64,000 nucleotides of DNA from Pyronema omphalodes (taxonomy: Eukaryota > Ascomycota > Pezizomycetes > Pezizales > Pyronemataceae), in contig JAJJXM010000101.1 in assembly GCA_024516155.1 (NCBI GenBank), forward strand, positions 55,374 to 119,373, written 5' to 3'. The translations under genes and the position numbers were made by a program. The notes beneath the pieces are model-generated. The model saw nothing but the letters and a program-made list of their open reading frames with translations. It searched no databases and was not told the DNA's origin. This document shows positions 20,324 through 32,184 of this stretch, one piece after another; the stretch's first letter is position 1; each line of letters begins with the position of its first letter.

Positions 20324-21958
20324 TCAGACATCTACAGTCAATTTTCTCTTCACCATACCCGCAAAGCTTTCAAAGAGCTTCCCATCATCCCCTCTCTTCC
20401 AAATAATCCTCATCTTATCCTCTACAATCTCAATCATAAACCCCATACCACTGAACACCTCTTCCCCATGCTCGTTGTCGGTTGATGGGTATTTCCGGCC
20501 TTTTTCACCACTATCTTTATCGGCTACCGATTGCTGGTCCATATCCATACCAGCAGTTCTTTCTCTAGCCTTCTTCCTCCTCGCTGCTCTACTCCACGTA
20601 TCCTCCGGTACCTCGCCATACCACACCATAGGCCGACTTTTCAGAGTCGTTAATTGCAACCCCCCATCCTTTAGAAGACTCTCTACCATCTTCTCTATTC
20701 CCTTCCTGCTTACCGTAAACTCCACCTCCCCTTTAACCCCCTGCGAATAACACCCCTGCAACCCCATTACCACCGGTCTCCTACCACCAAAACTCCAAGC
20801 CACAGCCCACCGTTTCGTTTTCCCCGACTGCATTTCCGTCGCCGTATAATTGCCGATTCCCCTCTCCTTCAACATTCCAATAAACACATCCACACTAGAT
20901 CTTAAACCAAATAAACTACTATACCATTTCACGCGTGTACGAAGCACTAGACTCTCTTCCAGGATTCTACCAACAAACGCGACCTCCCCGCCTTCATAGA
21001 CCATCTCTGTTTCACTACCGGTACAGGCTGAGTTCGGAGGTGCCTTTTTTGCTGCTGTTGCGGCTTCTAGGGCGGTAAAGGAGTCGTAGAAGGGTGGGTT
21101 GCACATGATGAAATCGATATTCTGTTCACCCCATAAATCAAGAGGGAGGAGTTGGGTAGAAGAAGGTGGCTGGTGAAGATGGATTCGGTGGGTTAGGTGG
21201 TTTGATTCGATGTTTGTTTTGGCGAAGGTGTAGCTGTGGGAGTCGATTTCTGTAGCGTACATTTTCCAGCTGGGACGGAGGGTGCAGGCGAGTATTGGGT
21301 ATATTGCTGAAGCTCCGGTGCCGCTGGATGGTGGGTGTGAGTCAACCGCGAGAAGCAGTGGAAGGGGTGGTATTTACATATCTATCCCGACAACTTGACG
21401 AGTTCGGTCGATTTCAGAAAGGATATCACAGGAAGAAGTATCGATGATATCTTGGATCCATAGTATGTAGTCAATCCGGTTTGGGATCATGGGACAAAGA
21501 CGATCCTCGGGTAGCTCGAGCTTGTTAAGTGCGAAGTCTCGCTTGAGAAGACATTGTGCTAGACAGCTGTGATATTTTCTAGTCAGGATATTTGGAGGTC
21601 TTTTACGGATCCTGAGGGAAATTATACCGGACAGCCGCTGGATCGTGGAAATTGACTTTGGAGTTGGCATCGACACTGGCGGTCAGCTATGATTTGAAGT
21701 TTCCGAGATATTCTGTAACGGACCCTGCAGCCCGGACAAAGTAAAGGCTGCAGAAAAATATGAGAGAAATCCAGCAGGCATGTGCGTCAAGGTATTTCCG
21801 GATTGAAAAAGCCGTGTAATTTTTTCGAGAGGGTTCGTCCGAACTGCAGAGTCCGTTACAGAAGGAGAGGTGGGTATGTACTATGGAGCAAATTCAGGAC
21901 AGTCTATTGAAAGCTTTTTAAAGTCGAGATATGAACGGTACGGATTTCGGGGATGCAT
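20324..21958 (-). CDS. METTL16: METTL16-type N6-adenosine RNA methyltransferase
   Basis: Four exons: 21958-21882, 21675-21628, 21566-21378, 21323-20324; 437 residues. Introns are 206, 61 and 54 nt with GT-AG ends; CTGAC-like branch sites are visible in the first two. The N-terminus has Y-L-D-F-K-K-L, then V-N-F-H-D-P-A-A-V-R and L-L-K-R-D-F, and D-R-L-C-P-M-I-P-N-R-I-D-Y-I-L-W-I. The SAM loop is D-I-G-T-G-A-S-A-I-Y-P, then A-T-E-I-D. The catalytic motif is N-P-P-F, followed by T-G-S-E-T-E-M and G-G-E-V-A-F-V-G-R-I. This family methylates U6 snRNA and structured mRNA in the nucleus; related bacterial RlmF acts on 23S rRNA. Splicing through the 48-nt exon 2 removes in-frame stops. Confidence 0.92.
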
Positions 21959-22369
21959 GATTGTTTCCAGATTGCTGCCGGTAGCTGGACGCGTGGATAG
22001 ATGAGATGGGTGACGCGAAATAGTGCGCGTGCTCGCGTGACGTCAAGCTCAGCAAGCTCGTGAGAAGCTTGGCGCGAGGCATGCCATCAGGAATCACACA
22101 GGAAGTTTAGAAAGTTTACGACATACAACAATTTGGCACGCTGGATGTTGTAATAAATAGATAAGAAATTCGAATATTTATACTATTAGTAAACAGTGGC
22201 TTACTGAAGTATCATCAATCCTACGCCCTTTCTATCGAGTACTAATTTAGACGCCTAAAATTTAAACCCAGAAAAAATGGGGGTTGATATAAAAGGGAAG
22301 CTAGAGCGATCAAATAAAATGAACTCAATGGTAAATTGGTTCCATTGTCTGACACGTTGAGGGAAAGTA

Positions 22370-22409
22370 TATGGTGGATTTCACCATAAACGTCCGAAAA
22401 CCGACGAAA
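22370..22409 (+). repeat. left terminal inverted repeat
   Basis: 40 bp, identical in reverse complement to 23204-23243. Confidence 0.9.
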
Positions 22410-22689
22410 AGATCCCACGCCACGCCAAACGCTACTGCTCAACCACAACAACCAGAATCAAATATATTTAAACGTACAATTGAAATTCGTCTTCTGGAGA
22501 ACAATACTACGATTAAAAAAATTAAATTCAAAAAAAATCCGATGAGTTATAGGGCTTTAAAAACCCGGTATTTTGTATGGGTGGCCTAAAATGTGTCGAC
22601 GCTCTTGGCACGCCAAGACTGCCAAGACTAGAAAATTCACAGCGGAGAAACATGTTTGATTGGCTGAAAAAATGACTAAGCTAATGGCA

Positions 22690-23016
22690 CTAAACAAGAT
22701 CCTCTCCCATCCTCCTCCGATGTGATCTTTTTGCCCTCTCTACAAACTCCTGTTGACGTTCATCCAAGCCTGATGCATAGGAATCAATCCATCGTCGTGA
22801 TCTATTTGCAAATCGGCGAATGGTCGTCATAGACACTGAATCCAGTCCTTGGCAGACTGTTCTTTCCACCTTCGTGAAGGTATAATTACAGTTCTCCCGA
22901 GTATATCGCTTGACTGCTCCCCAGTAAAATTCAATGTAATTCAGTTCACAGTGAAATTTTGGGTAGAATAAACAGTCGCATGTATCAAAAATCAAGGATG
23001 TGAATATTAATCTCAC
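22690..23016 (-). pseudogene. DDE-superfamily transposase, C-terminal fragment
   Basis: A 108-residue ORF with H-C-E-L-N-Y-I-E-F-Y-W-G-A-V-K-R-Y-T-R-E-N-C, the pattern around the third catalytic acid (Glu of N-Y-I-E) of a fungal DDE endonuclease family. A basic tail (R-A-K-R-S-H-R-R-R) follows. The two upstream Asp-containing motifs are missing, so it is inactive. It lies inside the 40-bp TIR element. It would have acted in excision and integration of the parental transposon. Confidence 0.7.
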
Positions 23017-23203
23017 GAGGGTGCGTCTAGGCGATCGGCAGGATAGTTGAGGGCGGGAGGGTATTGCGCGACTTTCGGGGAAGGTATGGTCGACGTGACT
23101 TCCGACATTAGCGTAAGCGAGAAAAACTCTGAATCACCGAGTGTCACTCGAGGCCATTTTAATCCCTGTCGCCCCCCCTGTCATCGGGACCAAAAGTGTC
23201 GAC

Positions 23204-23243
23204 TTTCGTCGGTTTTCGGACGTTTATGGTGAAATCCACCATA
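23204..23243 (-). repeat. right terminal inverted repeat
   Basis: 40 bp, identical in reverse complement to 22370-22409. Confidence 0.9.
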
Positions 23244-23824
23244 CATGTAATGTACGGTGTGGCTCGGGCGTGTAATGATTCAGAGGAGCTGGGACTTGGG
23301 TGAGTCAAAGGAGATGTTGCCTGGATGTAAGAAGAGACATAATAATCGAATGCATAGTACTGCAGTAAGTTTAACGTGGAGTCATAGGAATGACTCTTGA
23401 ACGGCACAATTTTACATACAGTGTTCACACAATACACCCACCAAGTTCGATATTTTGATACTCCAAAGTGAATTTAGTGACCAATGCTTTTGATTCCAAG
23501 TACGCATGAGAACAGACATAACCATAGCACCATACATGCCCACAAATACCAAGCGGCCACCATCATGAACCCATATACAGCTGTAAGTAGGAAGAAAGGA
23601 AAAAAAAAACATCTTCCACGAGTCCAAAGTTATGCAACCTCAAATAAGCTTTTGTATAGATAGTGTAAAAGAAAAAAAAAATGGCAAAAAATCAAACCCG
23701 AACCCAATCCCAAGCATATAATACAACAAAGGAAAGTAAGTAAGTAAACATCAAAAGAAAAAGGAAAAAAGAAAAAACTCCCACAACAAAATTAGGCAAA
23801 AAAACACCGAATTATGCAGCGAAT
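23244..23824. other. intergenic, no supported gene
   Basis: Small ORFs only. A-rich tracts near 23597-23681 and 23753-23800 probably belong to the 3' UTR of the La gene. Confidence 0.5.
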
Positions 23825-25043
23825 TTATGCAGCGACCTTCTTGGCCTCACGATCATCTCCTCCCTCAGCCTTACGCTTGGTTCCTTGGGGCTCATCGTTG
23901 GCGTTCTGAAGAACGGGGATACCATTGCTGTCGCGTCCATCGGTGTTGTCACGTCCACCGTCTCTGTCACGGCGACCACCACGGCCACCACGTCCACCGC
24001 GGCCACCACGTCCTCCACGACCACCACGTCCACCACGTCCTCCCTTGTTGTCACGTCCTCCGCGTCCCTTGTTCTGGGAGTTGTGGGACTCCTCACGGTG
24101 AGCATTGAAGTTCTTGGTCTTCTTGACAGAGGGCTGCAAAACTCCACGGGCAATAAGATCGGCCTTCTCAGCGACGTAGTCGGCCTTGGTCTTCCAGATA
24201 AGAGGCTGTCCGTTCCAGGTGGGCTTCTCCTCGAGGGCGGCGAACTTCTGGAGAAGCTCCTCAGAGGCGAACTCAATGAACACGGAGCCCTTGAAGACAC
24301 GGTTGTCCTCACGACGGAGACGGACGGCGTTGATAGGTCCGTAAGGCTCCATCATCTTCTCGACATCGATCTGGGTGGTGGGGGTCTCCTCGCCGAATCC
24401 CTTCTGTAGGGTTGTTAGTCGCCATTCCAACACCGTGGCCCGCTATCCGAGCTGACAAAGAGGAGTGATACGTACAGCGTACATGGAGAACTTGAGGGTC
24501 TTGTCGGCGACCTTCTTGATGAGGTCCTTGGGCTCAGCGCCCTTCTCGGCAATAACGTAGGCGTTCTTGCGGACAACAGTCTCGTCACCCTCATCACCAG
24601 CAACGTCGAGAACGGTAGACTCTCTGAGAGCTGCAACGATAGCGGCGTGGTCACGGAAACGCTTCATGCGTCCGAAGCTGGCGATCAACTTGACGGGGAC
24701 GGGCTTGTTGTCCTTGGTGACCATGGACCAGAGGAACTTGTCGAAAGGAAGGTTTGAGTCGGAAAAGTAGAACTCAACCTGCAATGTGTCAGCTGGGTGA
24801 TCAATTCATGTCCAGTGTATGCCATCGTTGCAGAATTGTGCTGAACAATCTGCGGGCAAGCTGAATACTGAAACATACCTGCTTGCGCATCTCGGCAGGG
24901 TCGTTGGACTCAGGAAGAAGAGAGGCATCGAACTTTGCGTTCTTGACACGTCCAACAACCTCAGCCTTAGGAGAGGCAGGAGCGTCAGTGGCAACGGCGA
25001 CAGGCTCCTCAGCGATGGTCATGTTAACGTCCTCGGTGGTCAT
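23825..25043 (-). CDS. LHP1: La-related RNA-binding protein (La motif, RRM, RGG tail)
   Basis: Exons 25043-24879, 24778-24476 and 24403-23825 give 348 residues. Introns are 100 and 72 nt (GTATGT..GCAG and GTACGT..ACAG), both phase 0. An acidic N-terminus leads to the La motif, R-K-Q-V-E-F-Y-F-S-D-S-N-L-P (near residue 55) to the K-L-I-A-S-F-G-R-M block. An RRM follows, with V-F-K-G-S-V-F-I-E-F-A as RNP-like strand. The tail is a run of R-G-G repeats and a Lys-rich K-R-K-A-E end, likely nuclear signal. La binds UUU-OH ends of Pol III transcripts such as pre-tRNAs and protects them. It is divergent from CSL4, another RNA-processing gene, across 448 bp. Confidence 0.92.
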
Positions 25044-25491
25044 AATTTCGCGTTTTGAGAAAAAAGATTTAAAAGTAAATATGAAAGAGAGTTAAAAATC
25101 GCGTTGAGACCGAATTGACAGATAGCAAGACGTGATGAGATCGTCGGGTAAGTTGAGGATTGTTGAGGGAGGTTGAGTGAGCAGAAGGAGGAGAAAGGTT
25201 TCAACAAGAAAGTCAGCCTCACTTTTTTTGCGATGCGAATATTTTTGACTTTTTTGGCGCTGCAACCGGCGGCGGCGGCGGCGGGGCTGGCCGGGAACAG
25301 GCGTGCTGATATCTTAGCGTGACAAGCTTAAATGCTTGGCGTGATGAGCCTAACGAAAGGGTCTAATCCTTGTCATGTGAGGTTCGCCTCGTCAGGAACT
25401 TCACGACACGAGCTTCGCGATATTGAACGACCTGTTTTTGTCGAATTTCAGCAACACCAGAAACCCAAGAAACATCCTAAAACCCTCAACA
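25044..25491. promoter_or_regulatory. shared promoter region between the La gene and CSL4
   Basis: The two RNA-metabolism genes start back to back with 448 bp between start codons. The stretch holds a GGC trinucleotide run (25268-25283) and two TTGGCG/CTTGGCGTGATGAGC-like motifs around 25312-25350. Co-regulation is an inference from arrangement. Confidence 0.5.
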
Positions 25492-26159
25492 ATGGCAGCA
25501 GCCCTCCCCCCTATCGCCACCCCAGGCCAACCTTTAGGCTCCTCAACTACCTACATCGCCGGTCCTGGAACTTCATTATTCAGCAACCAAATCGTCTCCA
25601 CCATCGCCGGTGCCGTCTCCGTTATTCCTGCTACCGGCTCCTCCTTACCCGCCATAACAGTCCGTCGTGCACCTCTGACGTCTACCTCCGCCTCAACCTC
25701 CGTCCTCCCAACAGTCTCCTCCATAGTCCTAGCGCGGGTGACGAGAATCAACCCCAGACAAGCAACAGTGACGATATTCTGCGTAGGAGACATACCATTG
25801 AACGATGAGTTCCAGGGGATTATCCGAGTACAGGATGTACGGGCGACAGAGAAGGATAAGGTGAAGATTTTTGAATCATTTAGACCCGGGGATATTGTTA
25901 GGGCTTTGGTTATTTCTTTGGGTGATCAGTCGAATTATTATTTGAGTACTGCACATAATAGTTTGGGGGTTATTGTGGCGAAAAGTGGTATGTGTTTACT
26001 ATTTCTCTTTCTTACTTGGGGATATCTGTGATGTATCGAAACCATTTGCTAATACACCTGACAGAAGTCGGAGACCTTATGCATCCTCTCAATTGGCGAC
26101 AAATGGCTAGTACCCGAACTGGCGCCGTGGAGGAAAGAAAGGTCGCGAAACCTGTATAG
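25492..26159 (+). CDS. CSL4: RNA exosome subunit Csl4
   Basis: Exons 25492-25987 and 26065-26159 give 196 residues. The 77-nt intron (GTATGT...GCTAAT...ACAG) is phase 1 and yields S-G-E-V-G-D-L-M-H-P. The N-terminal small domain has A-T-P-G-Q-P-L-G-S. The S1-type RNA-binding domain spans about residues 80-165, with V-L-A-R-V-T-R-I-N-P and F-R-P-G-D-I-V-R-A. The last exon gives the conserved W-R-Q-M end. Csl4 caps the RNA exosome, which degrades and trims RNA in nucleus and cytoplasm. Upstream in-frame TTG at 25423 is not used as start; ATG 25492 with flanking CAACA fits better. Confidence 0.93.
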
Positions 26160-26790
26160 GCCATACATAAACACAAAATCACAAAACGCCTCAAAAGGTT
26201 TCAAAACCACTATAGATGCCATGATCCCATAAATACCATGAACAACGCAATGACCAAATTCTGGATACCTGTAGACCCGTGTATAACGGTCTGTATAATA
26301 CCATATGACTTTGGTTTTTTGCGCTTCGTTTTTATGGAGGGGTTTTAAAAAGTCATTTTTTTGCTGCTGGTCTGCTTTGTATCATACAATTTTTTTTTGC
26401 TTTACTGAAATAGCGTTTACATTACACTGGATTTACATTGTTTACATACCTTTGTACCTCGTACATACATACCTAACACAATTACATTGCATCGCATTAT
26501 ATTACGGCATGTTATATTTTTTACTGTTTCATTGATAGATTAATGAAAGGATAAATTGGCGGATAAATGAGATATGGATAGAAGCGACCATGCAAAGCCA
26601 ATAGCATTGCATACCTCATACACTACCAGATGACATTAGTAGCTTCAGTTATTCTTAGCTACCGGATCCACAGTTCTTAATTCTCTAGTCTATATCACCG
26701 TATGATGCGAATATACTAACAAAAGCCACCTTCTTATTCATTTCTCATTCCTTATTTCTCATTCCCCAACTACTGTTTCTTATTGACTCT
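26160..26790. other. intergenic, no supported gene
   Basis: CSL4 3' flank. T-rich stretch near 26356-26400. A 76-codon ORF at 26305-26535 is AT-rich and not convincing. Confidence 0.5.
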
Positions 26791-27163
26791 TTCCAGTCCT
26801 TCCAGTCCTTCCAATCATTTCAATCATTTCAATCATTTCAATCATTTCAATCATTTCAATCATTTCAATCATTTCAATCATTTCAGTCATTTCAATCATT
26901 TCAATCATTTCAATCATTTCAATCATTTCAATCATTTCAATCATTTCAATCATTTCAATCATTTCAATCATTTCAATCATTTCAATCATTTCAATCATTT
27001 CAATCATTTCAATCATTTCAATCATTTCAATCATTTCAATCATTTCAATCATTTCAATCATTTCAATCATTTCAATCATTTCAATCATTTCAATCATTTC
27101 AATCATTTCAATCATTTCAATCATTTCAATCATTTCAATCATTTCAATCATTTCAATCATTTC
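26791..27163. repeat. 9-bp minisatellite (TTTCAATCA)n
   Basis: Regular from about 26813 to 27163, 39 copies, one variant unit TTTCAGTCA near 26882. The array fades at its left edge through TTCCAGTCC and TTCCAATCA units in the same 9-bp register, which shows how it grew. Being a multiple of 3, it is open as N-H-F or M-I-E repeats in several frames; none is accepted as a gene. Confidence 0.97.
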
Positions 27164-28821
27164 ATTGCAATTCCCCGAATCTCACTCACTTACTCAGTTT
27201 ATATATTTCTTTCTTTATTTATCTACCGTGAACACAGGATTTCCCATACGTTATAAAACCAAAAAAAGAAGTTTTTTGTTTATATATTAGGTACATGTAA
27301 GTAAGTTGCTAAACAAACATCTGTTTCCAACTTCCAACTTCTAACCATAACTATAACAACTGCCAGCATATACCACGACCAAACCCTTCGTTCATTTGTA
27401 GTAGTATACTCTTTCCCATATTTTTCAAATCTAATAGAAATATAAATATAAATACCAATATCGGTAGCAGCAGGTGATGCCCAAAGATCGCCGACTGCCG
27501 ACCATCTCTTCCCACATTAGAGCCTTATCGCACTTAGTATGTATAACGTGTATCATTTTTTTCGTTTTCTTTCTGCTAAACACATATATATTAGTAACAA
27601 CGATATTGCCCACTTACACCTCTGTTGAAAGTTGTGCCTGTAGAGCCGTGATATGTGTGTTATGACTGTTCATGGAGGTGGATGTTGCCTTTAGCGCACA
27701 TCCCCCCTTATGTTCTTTCTATCGTTGGATCAGACACTTCGTTCCTCATCCAATATTACATCGTCGTTTCCACCTCCATCTTTTTTCCTCTCTCGTGCAA
27801 AGTCCTCCTACGTCCGACATCTTGCCCTCTAACAACCTCAATCGGGTCACCCTCGTCTCACTCTGTTTCCGCCTAACATCTCACATCTTTGCACTAACCT
27901 GATTTGTTCCAGTCGGGGCTAGGAATTTAAGATAAGCAATTGCATAGCGCGAAAATGCTGTTCTTGTGGCGTCATCATTCTAAGTTGGAACTTGTGAGCT
28001 GAAAACGCGTTGAAAACTTCTCTATATCAGCAGAGAGAGAGCTCGAGCTAAAGATGCGGCGTATTTACCTCATCTATATATGGTTTTTACAATTGATTAG
28101 TTTTTTTTCCATCATATATTAAATTGGTTAGTTCTCTTTCTATTTAAAATTCAGGTTAAAGACGGTGGACGGATCGGATCAATTATTGCGATAAAACCGA
28201 GAGTTCCGAAGTTCCTGCGTTCCATCGTTCCACCATTCCACCGTTCCTGAAAAATGTCAAAACGTAATTTCTAACTTCGGAAAACCCGGTCTCCGGTGTC
28301 TAAGGTTCAGCTAAGCTACTCGCCCTGTCGGATGTCCAGTGCCAACAACGCAAGCGAAAGTTACAAGACACAGTTCGAGTCAACTCTTCTCGTCTGCGTG
28401 ACCAATCATCTTTATAATTTGTAGATATTAGTCGCCAAAGGGAACGCCGGATCTTATTAATTGTGAATCTCGCCGACCCAACCAACAGTTTAAAGCTGCA
28501 CTAAATCGAAATGTATGTAGCCACACAACACGAACGCAACACGACACAGTTCAACTCCGGATCTTGTTGATCCCGTCATCCCATCCCAAGAAATCCGATC
28601 CAAGGTACACCCACCCGGCACTAAAAATCCCTCGATGTAAGACATCAACAAGATCATTTATCGGAACTCCTCCAACCAACTAATGCCGTGTAGCCGCAGT
28701 TTCACGATCCTACAAATACCCAGCCTTCCCCTAGAATAGAGAGTTCCTTCCACTTCAAACCCACCTTCGCAAAAGTCTGTACAAAATACGTATCAGGTAC
28801 ACGAGGACACAAGGACACGAG
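27164..28821. other. intergenic, no supported gene
   Basis: No ORF above noise. Holds imperfect FTTCCxxxGTTCC-type repeats near 28215-28250 (GTTCCATCGTTCC and variants). The last 200 bp are C-rich with CAAG, consistent with a promoter and 5' UTR for the SEC14-like gene. Confidence 0.5.
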
Positions 28822-30270
28822 ATGTCAACCGAAGCTCCCCCCACCACCACCGAAGCCGTTGCCTCGCCCATCATCGACGAGAAAGCCGCCCCAACAGCAA
28901 CCACTGCTACTGACCCCGTCGCGCCCACCCCAGCAACCGTCTCCTCCTCCTCTTCCACAGTCGTCGACCAACCCTCCGCCGATGGCAAGATTTACACCCC
29001 CTTCAACGCGCCGATGCCCGGGTGCACTCCACCTCCCGCCGCCGACTTAACCGAGTCTCAAAAGAGTGCCTACGATGCCCTCCTCGCCCACTGCAACACC
29101 ATCTCCGATCTCTCCGACACCGAGAAATGCTGGCTCACAAGGGAATGTCTTCTCCGCTATCTTCGCGCCTCGAAATGGGATGTCCCCACTGCGAAGAAGC
29201 GGGTTGAAGCAACCTTACTCTGGAGAAAAGAATATGGAATCGAGAAGCTTACAGCCGATTACATTTCCAATGAAAATGAAACCGGAAAACAAGTCATCTT
29301 GGGATATGATAAAGAATCTAGACCATGTTTATACCTGAAGCCTTCAGAACAGAATACCGAGAAATCGCCGAAACAGATACAGCATTTGGTTTACATGCTT
29401 GAGAGAGTTGTGGATTTGATGCCTGCGGGACAGGAGACTTTGGCGTTGTTGATTAATTTCAAGTCGAGTACCAAAAGTAGCTCGCCGAATATTAATCAGG
29501 GAAGAGAGGTATTGGGAATTTTGCAAAATCATTATCCCGAGAGATTGGGAAGAGCGTTGTGTATTAATTGTAAGTTTTCCCGGGAAAATAGTTTTTTGTT
29601 TTTTGTTTTCGTTTTCGTTTCACAACCTTTTGCTGGGAAAACAAAACCCCACCCCACTATATTACCCCGCGATGCAGAAAGAAATGAGATGAGATGAGAT
29701 GAGGCGAGCGAGCGAGCGAGCGAGCGTGATGAGTTGTCATTCCGAAATGGAATTGACAGCAAGCGGGTCTGAGCGGAAAGACTCGGACTGGAGATAGGAG
29801 ATATGATAGGGGATGCAGCTAGCCAGTGAAAGTCATAGTACATAATAGCACTCATACTAACGTCCGTGCGTCTACAGTGCCATGGTTTGTTTGGGGATTT
29901 TTCAAGGTCATTAATCCATTTATCGATCCTTTGGTATGTCTTTTATTATGTCCTCGTGATCCCCTGCGAAGCCCAGTTCCCAACCACCCCCGTAACACCC
30001 ACTAACACACCCCAATAGACACGCGAAAAACTCAAATTCAACGAAAACCTCAACGACCACGTACCCGCCGACCAACTCGACAAAGATTTCGGAGGAAAAT
30101 GTGATTTCGTATACGACCACGCAAGGTTTTGGCCTGCGTTAACTGCCATGTGTGAAGACCGTCGTAGGGAGGCTTTTGAACGATGGAAGAACCTTGGTGC
30201 TAAGATTGGTATTTCGGAGTTTGAGATTAAGGGTGGTGTTCCTGCTGCTGCTGGTGGTGCTGCGGTTTAA
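28822..30270 (+). CDS. SEC14/CRAL-TRIO lipid-transfer protein
   Basis: Exons 28822-29569, 29878-29933 and 30019-30270 give 351 residues. Introns are 308 nt (GTAAGT...ATACTAACG...ACAG) and 85 nt (GTATGT...CACTAACAC...ATAG). The first 60 residues are Pro/Thr/Ser-rich. A CRAL-TRIO N-domain follows (L-L-R-Y-L-R-A-S-K-W-D, then A-T-L-L-W-R-K-E-Y-G). The lipid-binding domain has D-K-E-S-R-P-C-L-Y-L, N-H-Y-P-E-R-L-G-R-A, and exon 2 P-W-F-V-W-G-F-F-K-V-I-N-P-F-I-D-P. It probably transfers phosphatidylinositol and similar lipids between membranes, like fungal Sec14 homologues such as Pdr16. The long first intron contains GATGA and GCGA simple repeats. Confidence 0.93.
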
Positions 30271-31580
30271 AGGGATGGGGAGATGGGGAGATGCGGGCCC
30301 GGGTTTTGGAACGGCGGATAAGTAATATGCATACACGGGAAAATAGATGGTTAATGACCTTTTGGTCCTGGTCTTTTGGTCTTTGAGCATCGGTATTATA
30401 TACCCTGGAAAGAGTAGATTAGAAACAAACAAACAAACAAACAAACAAAAGAGGACGGAACTGGTTCTGGTCATGATACATGCTGTTACAGTTAGATATT
30501 AGAAGTTGGAAGTTAACAGTTGGAAACGTCTGTTTATCATGTTTAACATGTTTCTTTAATAACTATAACTAACCTAATACAAAAACTTCTTTTTTATTTT
30601 TTATTCTTTGGTTTTATCAAGTTACTACGGTACAGCCGACTGAGAAAATAGCTAAGCTTAAAACACAAGTTTTCTTTCAGCTTGTTGACGTTTGCTTGCA
30701 GTTTGCTTGCAGTGGCGTCGTGAGGAAGGACACAGGAGGATTAGTGTAACTAGCTACATAAGCTAGCGCGCCTCACTGGTTGATAATGATATTGCCCTGC
30801 GTTGCCTTGCTTAGATGTTATTACCATGCATGTCCTCACCAAGTCATGTTCTATCAATATCATTCATTATCATTATCATTATCATTACTAAGAATCAAGA
30901 ATCAACTTTGTTTACCTAAAACTAAACCTCCATCTCGTTCTTGTTCTGATTATCCTTTTTGACAGAGCTACATATTCGAACACAACTCTTATTATATATC
31001 ATATCGATATGAGTGATAAAGACATAGTGATTTGATTTGATTTGATTTTCTTGAACGTTCCCAACCTTAAGGTTATGACGTATGCTACAGTCTATTTACA
31101 TTTCGAGGCTATAAAGACATAGTCTCTGTATGTAGACATTAGACTTATCGCTACCATCATTACTTTACCCAGTAATCCACGAATTCGTCTTAGGGGTTTA
31201 TAAGATATAAAATGCCTTTAAAAGTTTTCCATATTGCACTTCAGATAAGGGATAATTTATAAAGATGCTTTTTACACATCGTTACATCAACCCCCCCCCC
31301 CCCCCCCTTGGAACGCCACGATTTATGTAAAAGCCACCAAACATGACGGCATATGTATGTATGGATCACTAGATATATACATACCAGCCATTGGAAATTC
31401 TTCGTGGTGATGGGCTTGGAGGGTATAGATAGGGGATTTCTTATGGGTTTACGATGATTTAAATACCCTCGTCTTCCGTCTTCTGTCTTCTTTTCTTCAT
31501 CTTCTTCATCTTCTTCATCTTCTTCATCCCCATCATCATTCGCATCATCATCACAGTACCCACAAAAACATCTTACAACA
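30271..31580. other. intergenic with several simple repeats
   Basis: No gene supported. Contains (ACAA)n at about 30423-30448, (CATTAT)n at 30861-30888, a run of about 18 C at 31291-31308, and (CTTCTTCAT)n at 31490-31531 just before the first secreted-protein gene. Parts of 31240-31340 resemble 34575-34660 upstream of the second gene. Confidence 0.6.
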
Positions 31581-32184
31581 ATGAATCTCCTCCACACACT
31601 CGCTATTTCTTTACTTTCCTGCAGCATGATTCTAGTATCCGCCGCCCCGGAAGCCGGCTTATCTAACATACTCCCCAACATCAACACACCGAAATCCGAC
31701 ATGACGACAGTTAGGTTCTTTAAAAAGGATAGATATCGAGGAAAAGAGATGGAGAAGAAATTTGAGCTTTCCAAGGATAGTGGGTGTGAGGTTTTGGGGA
31801 AGGATTTGTAAGTTTCCTATGATCCCTATTTTTTTTTTCTCTTGGGAAATGGAGAAAGAAGTGGAGGGGGAAAGAGAAGATAAAGGGAAATGGATTCAGG
31901 AATTCATGGGCCATGGCTAATAGATTGACTTTGATACGCACAGTCAAAAACGTACTAAAAGCTTCCAAGTCCACCATGGTTGCTGTACCTTTTATAAGGA
32001 TAAGACTTGTTCGGATAAGTTATTCACCGCGAAAGAACGTTGGAATAGGTAAGAAGGCTACTTCGGAGATATAGAAACAGAACAGCAGGCTAATATAATA
32101 TAACACGAAAATAGTAACCTCAAAGGAAAAAACAAGAAGTCGATTATTAGTTACCGATGCAACTACTCCGGTTGTAAGGAATAA
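31581..32184 (+). CDS. six-cysteine small secreted protein, copy 1
   Basis: Exons 31581-31807, 31944-32048 and 32115-32184 give 133 residues; introns 136 and 66 nt. Phases match those of copy 2 exactly. A signal peptide occupies about residues 1-22 (L-A-I-S-L-L-S-C-S-M-I-L-V-S-A). The mature part has six cysteines: S-G-C, G-C-C, K-T-C, Y-R-C, S-G-C. Two stretches, F-F-K-K-D-R-Y-R-G and F-Y-K-D-K-T-C-S-D, resemble the start of beta-gamma-crystallin Greek-key motifs, so a small extracellular Greek-key protein is possible. Function is unknown; an effector-like or wall-associated role is only inference. Confidence 0.72.

Larger units (their letters stand above)
22370..23243. mobile_element. DNA transposon remnant with 40-bp perfect terminal inverted repeats
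   Basis: Positions 22370-22409 and 23204-23243 are perfect 40-bp inverted repeats beginning TATGGTGGATTTCACCATAA. Each TIR end contains its own small palindrome (ATGGTGGATTTCACCAT). The 874-bp interior holds a fragment of a DDE transposase on the minus strand. No clear target duplication: flanks are AAAG and CATG. The interior is too short for a full transposase, so this is a non-autonomous deletion derivative. Confidence 0.85.

Noticed and set aside
21374..21676. 100-codon ORF at 21374-21676 as a separate gene
   Set aside because: Its second half is METTL16 exon 3; its first half is the intron and the wrong frame of exon 2.
26780..27256. ORFs of N-H-F and M-I-E repeats over the 9-bp minisatellite
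   Set aside because: Pure products of the tandem array.
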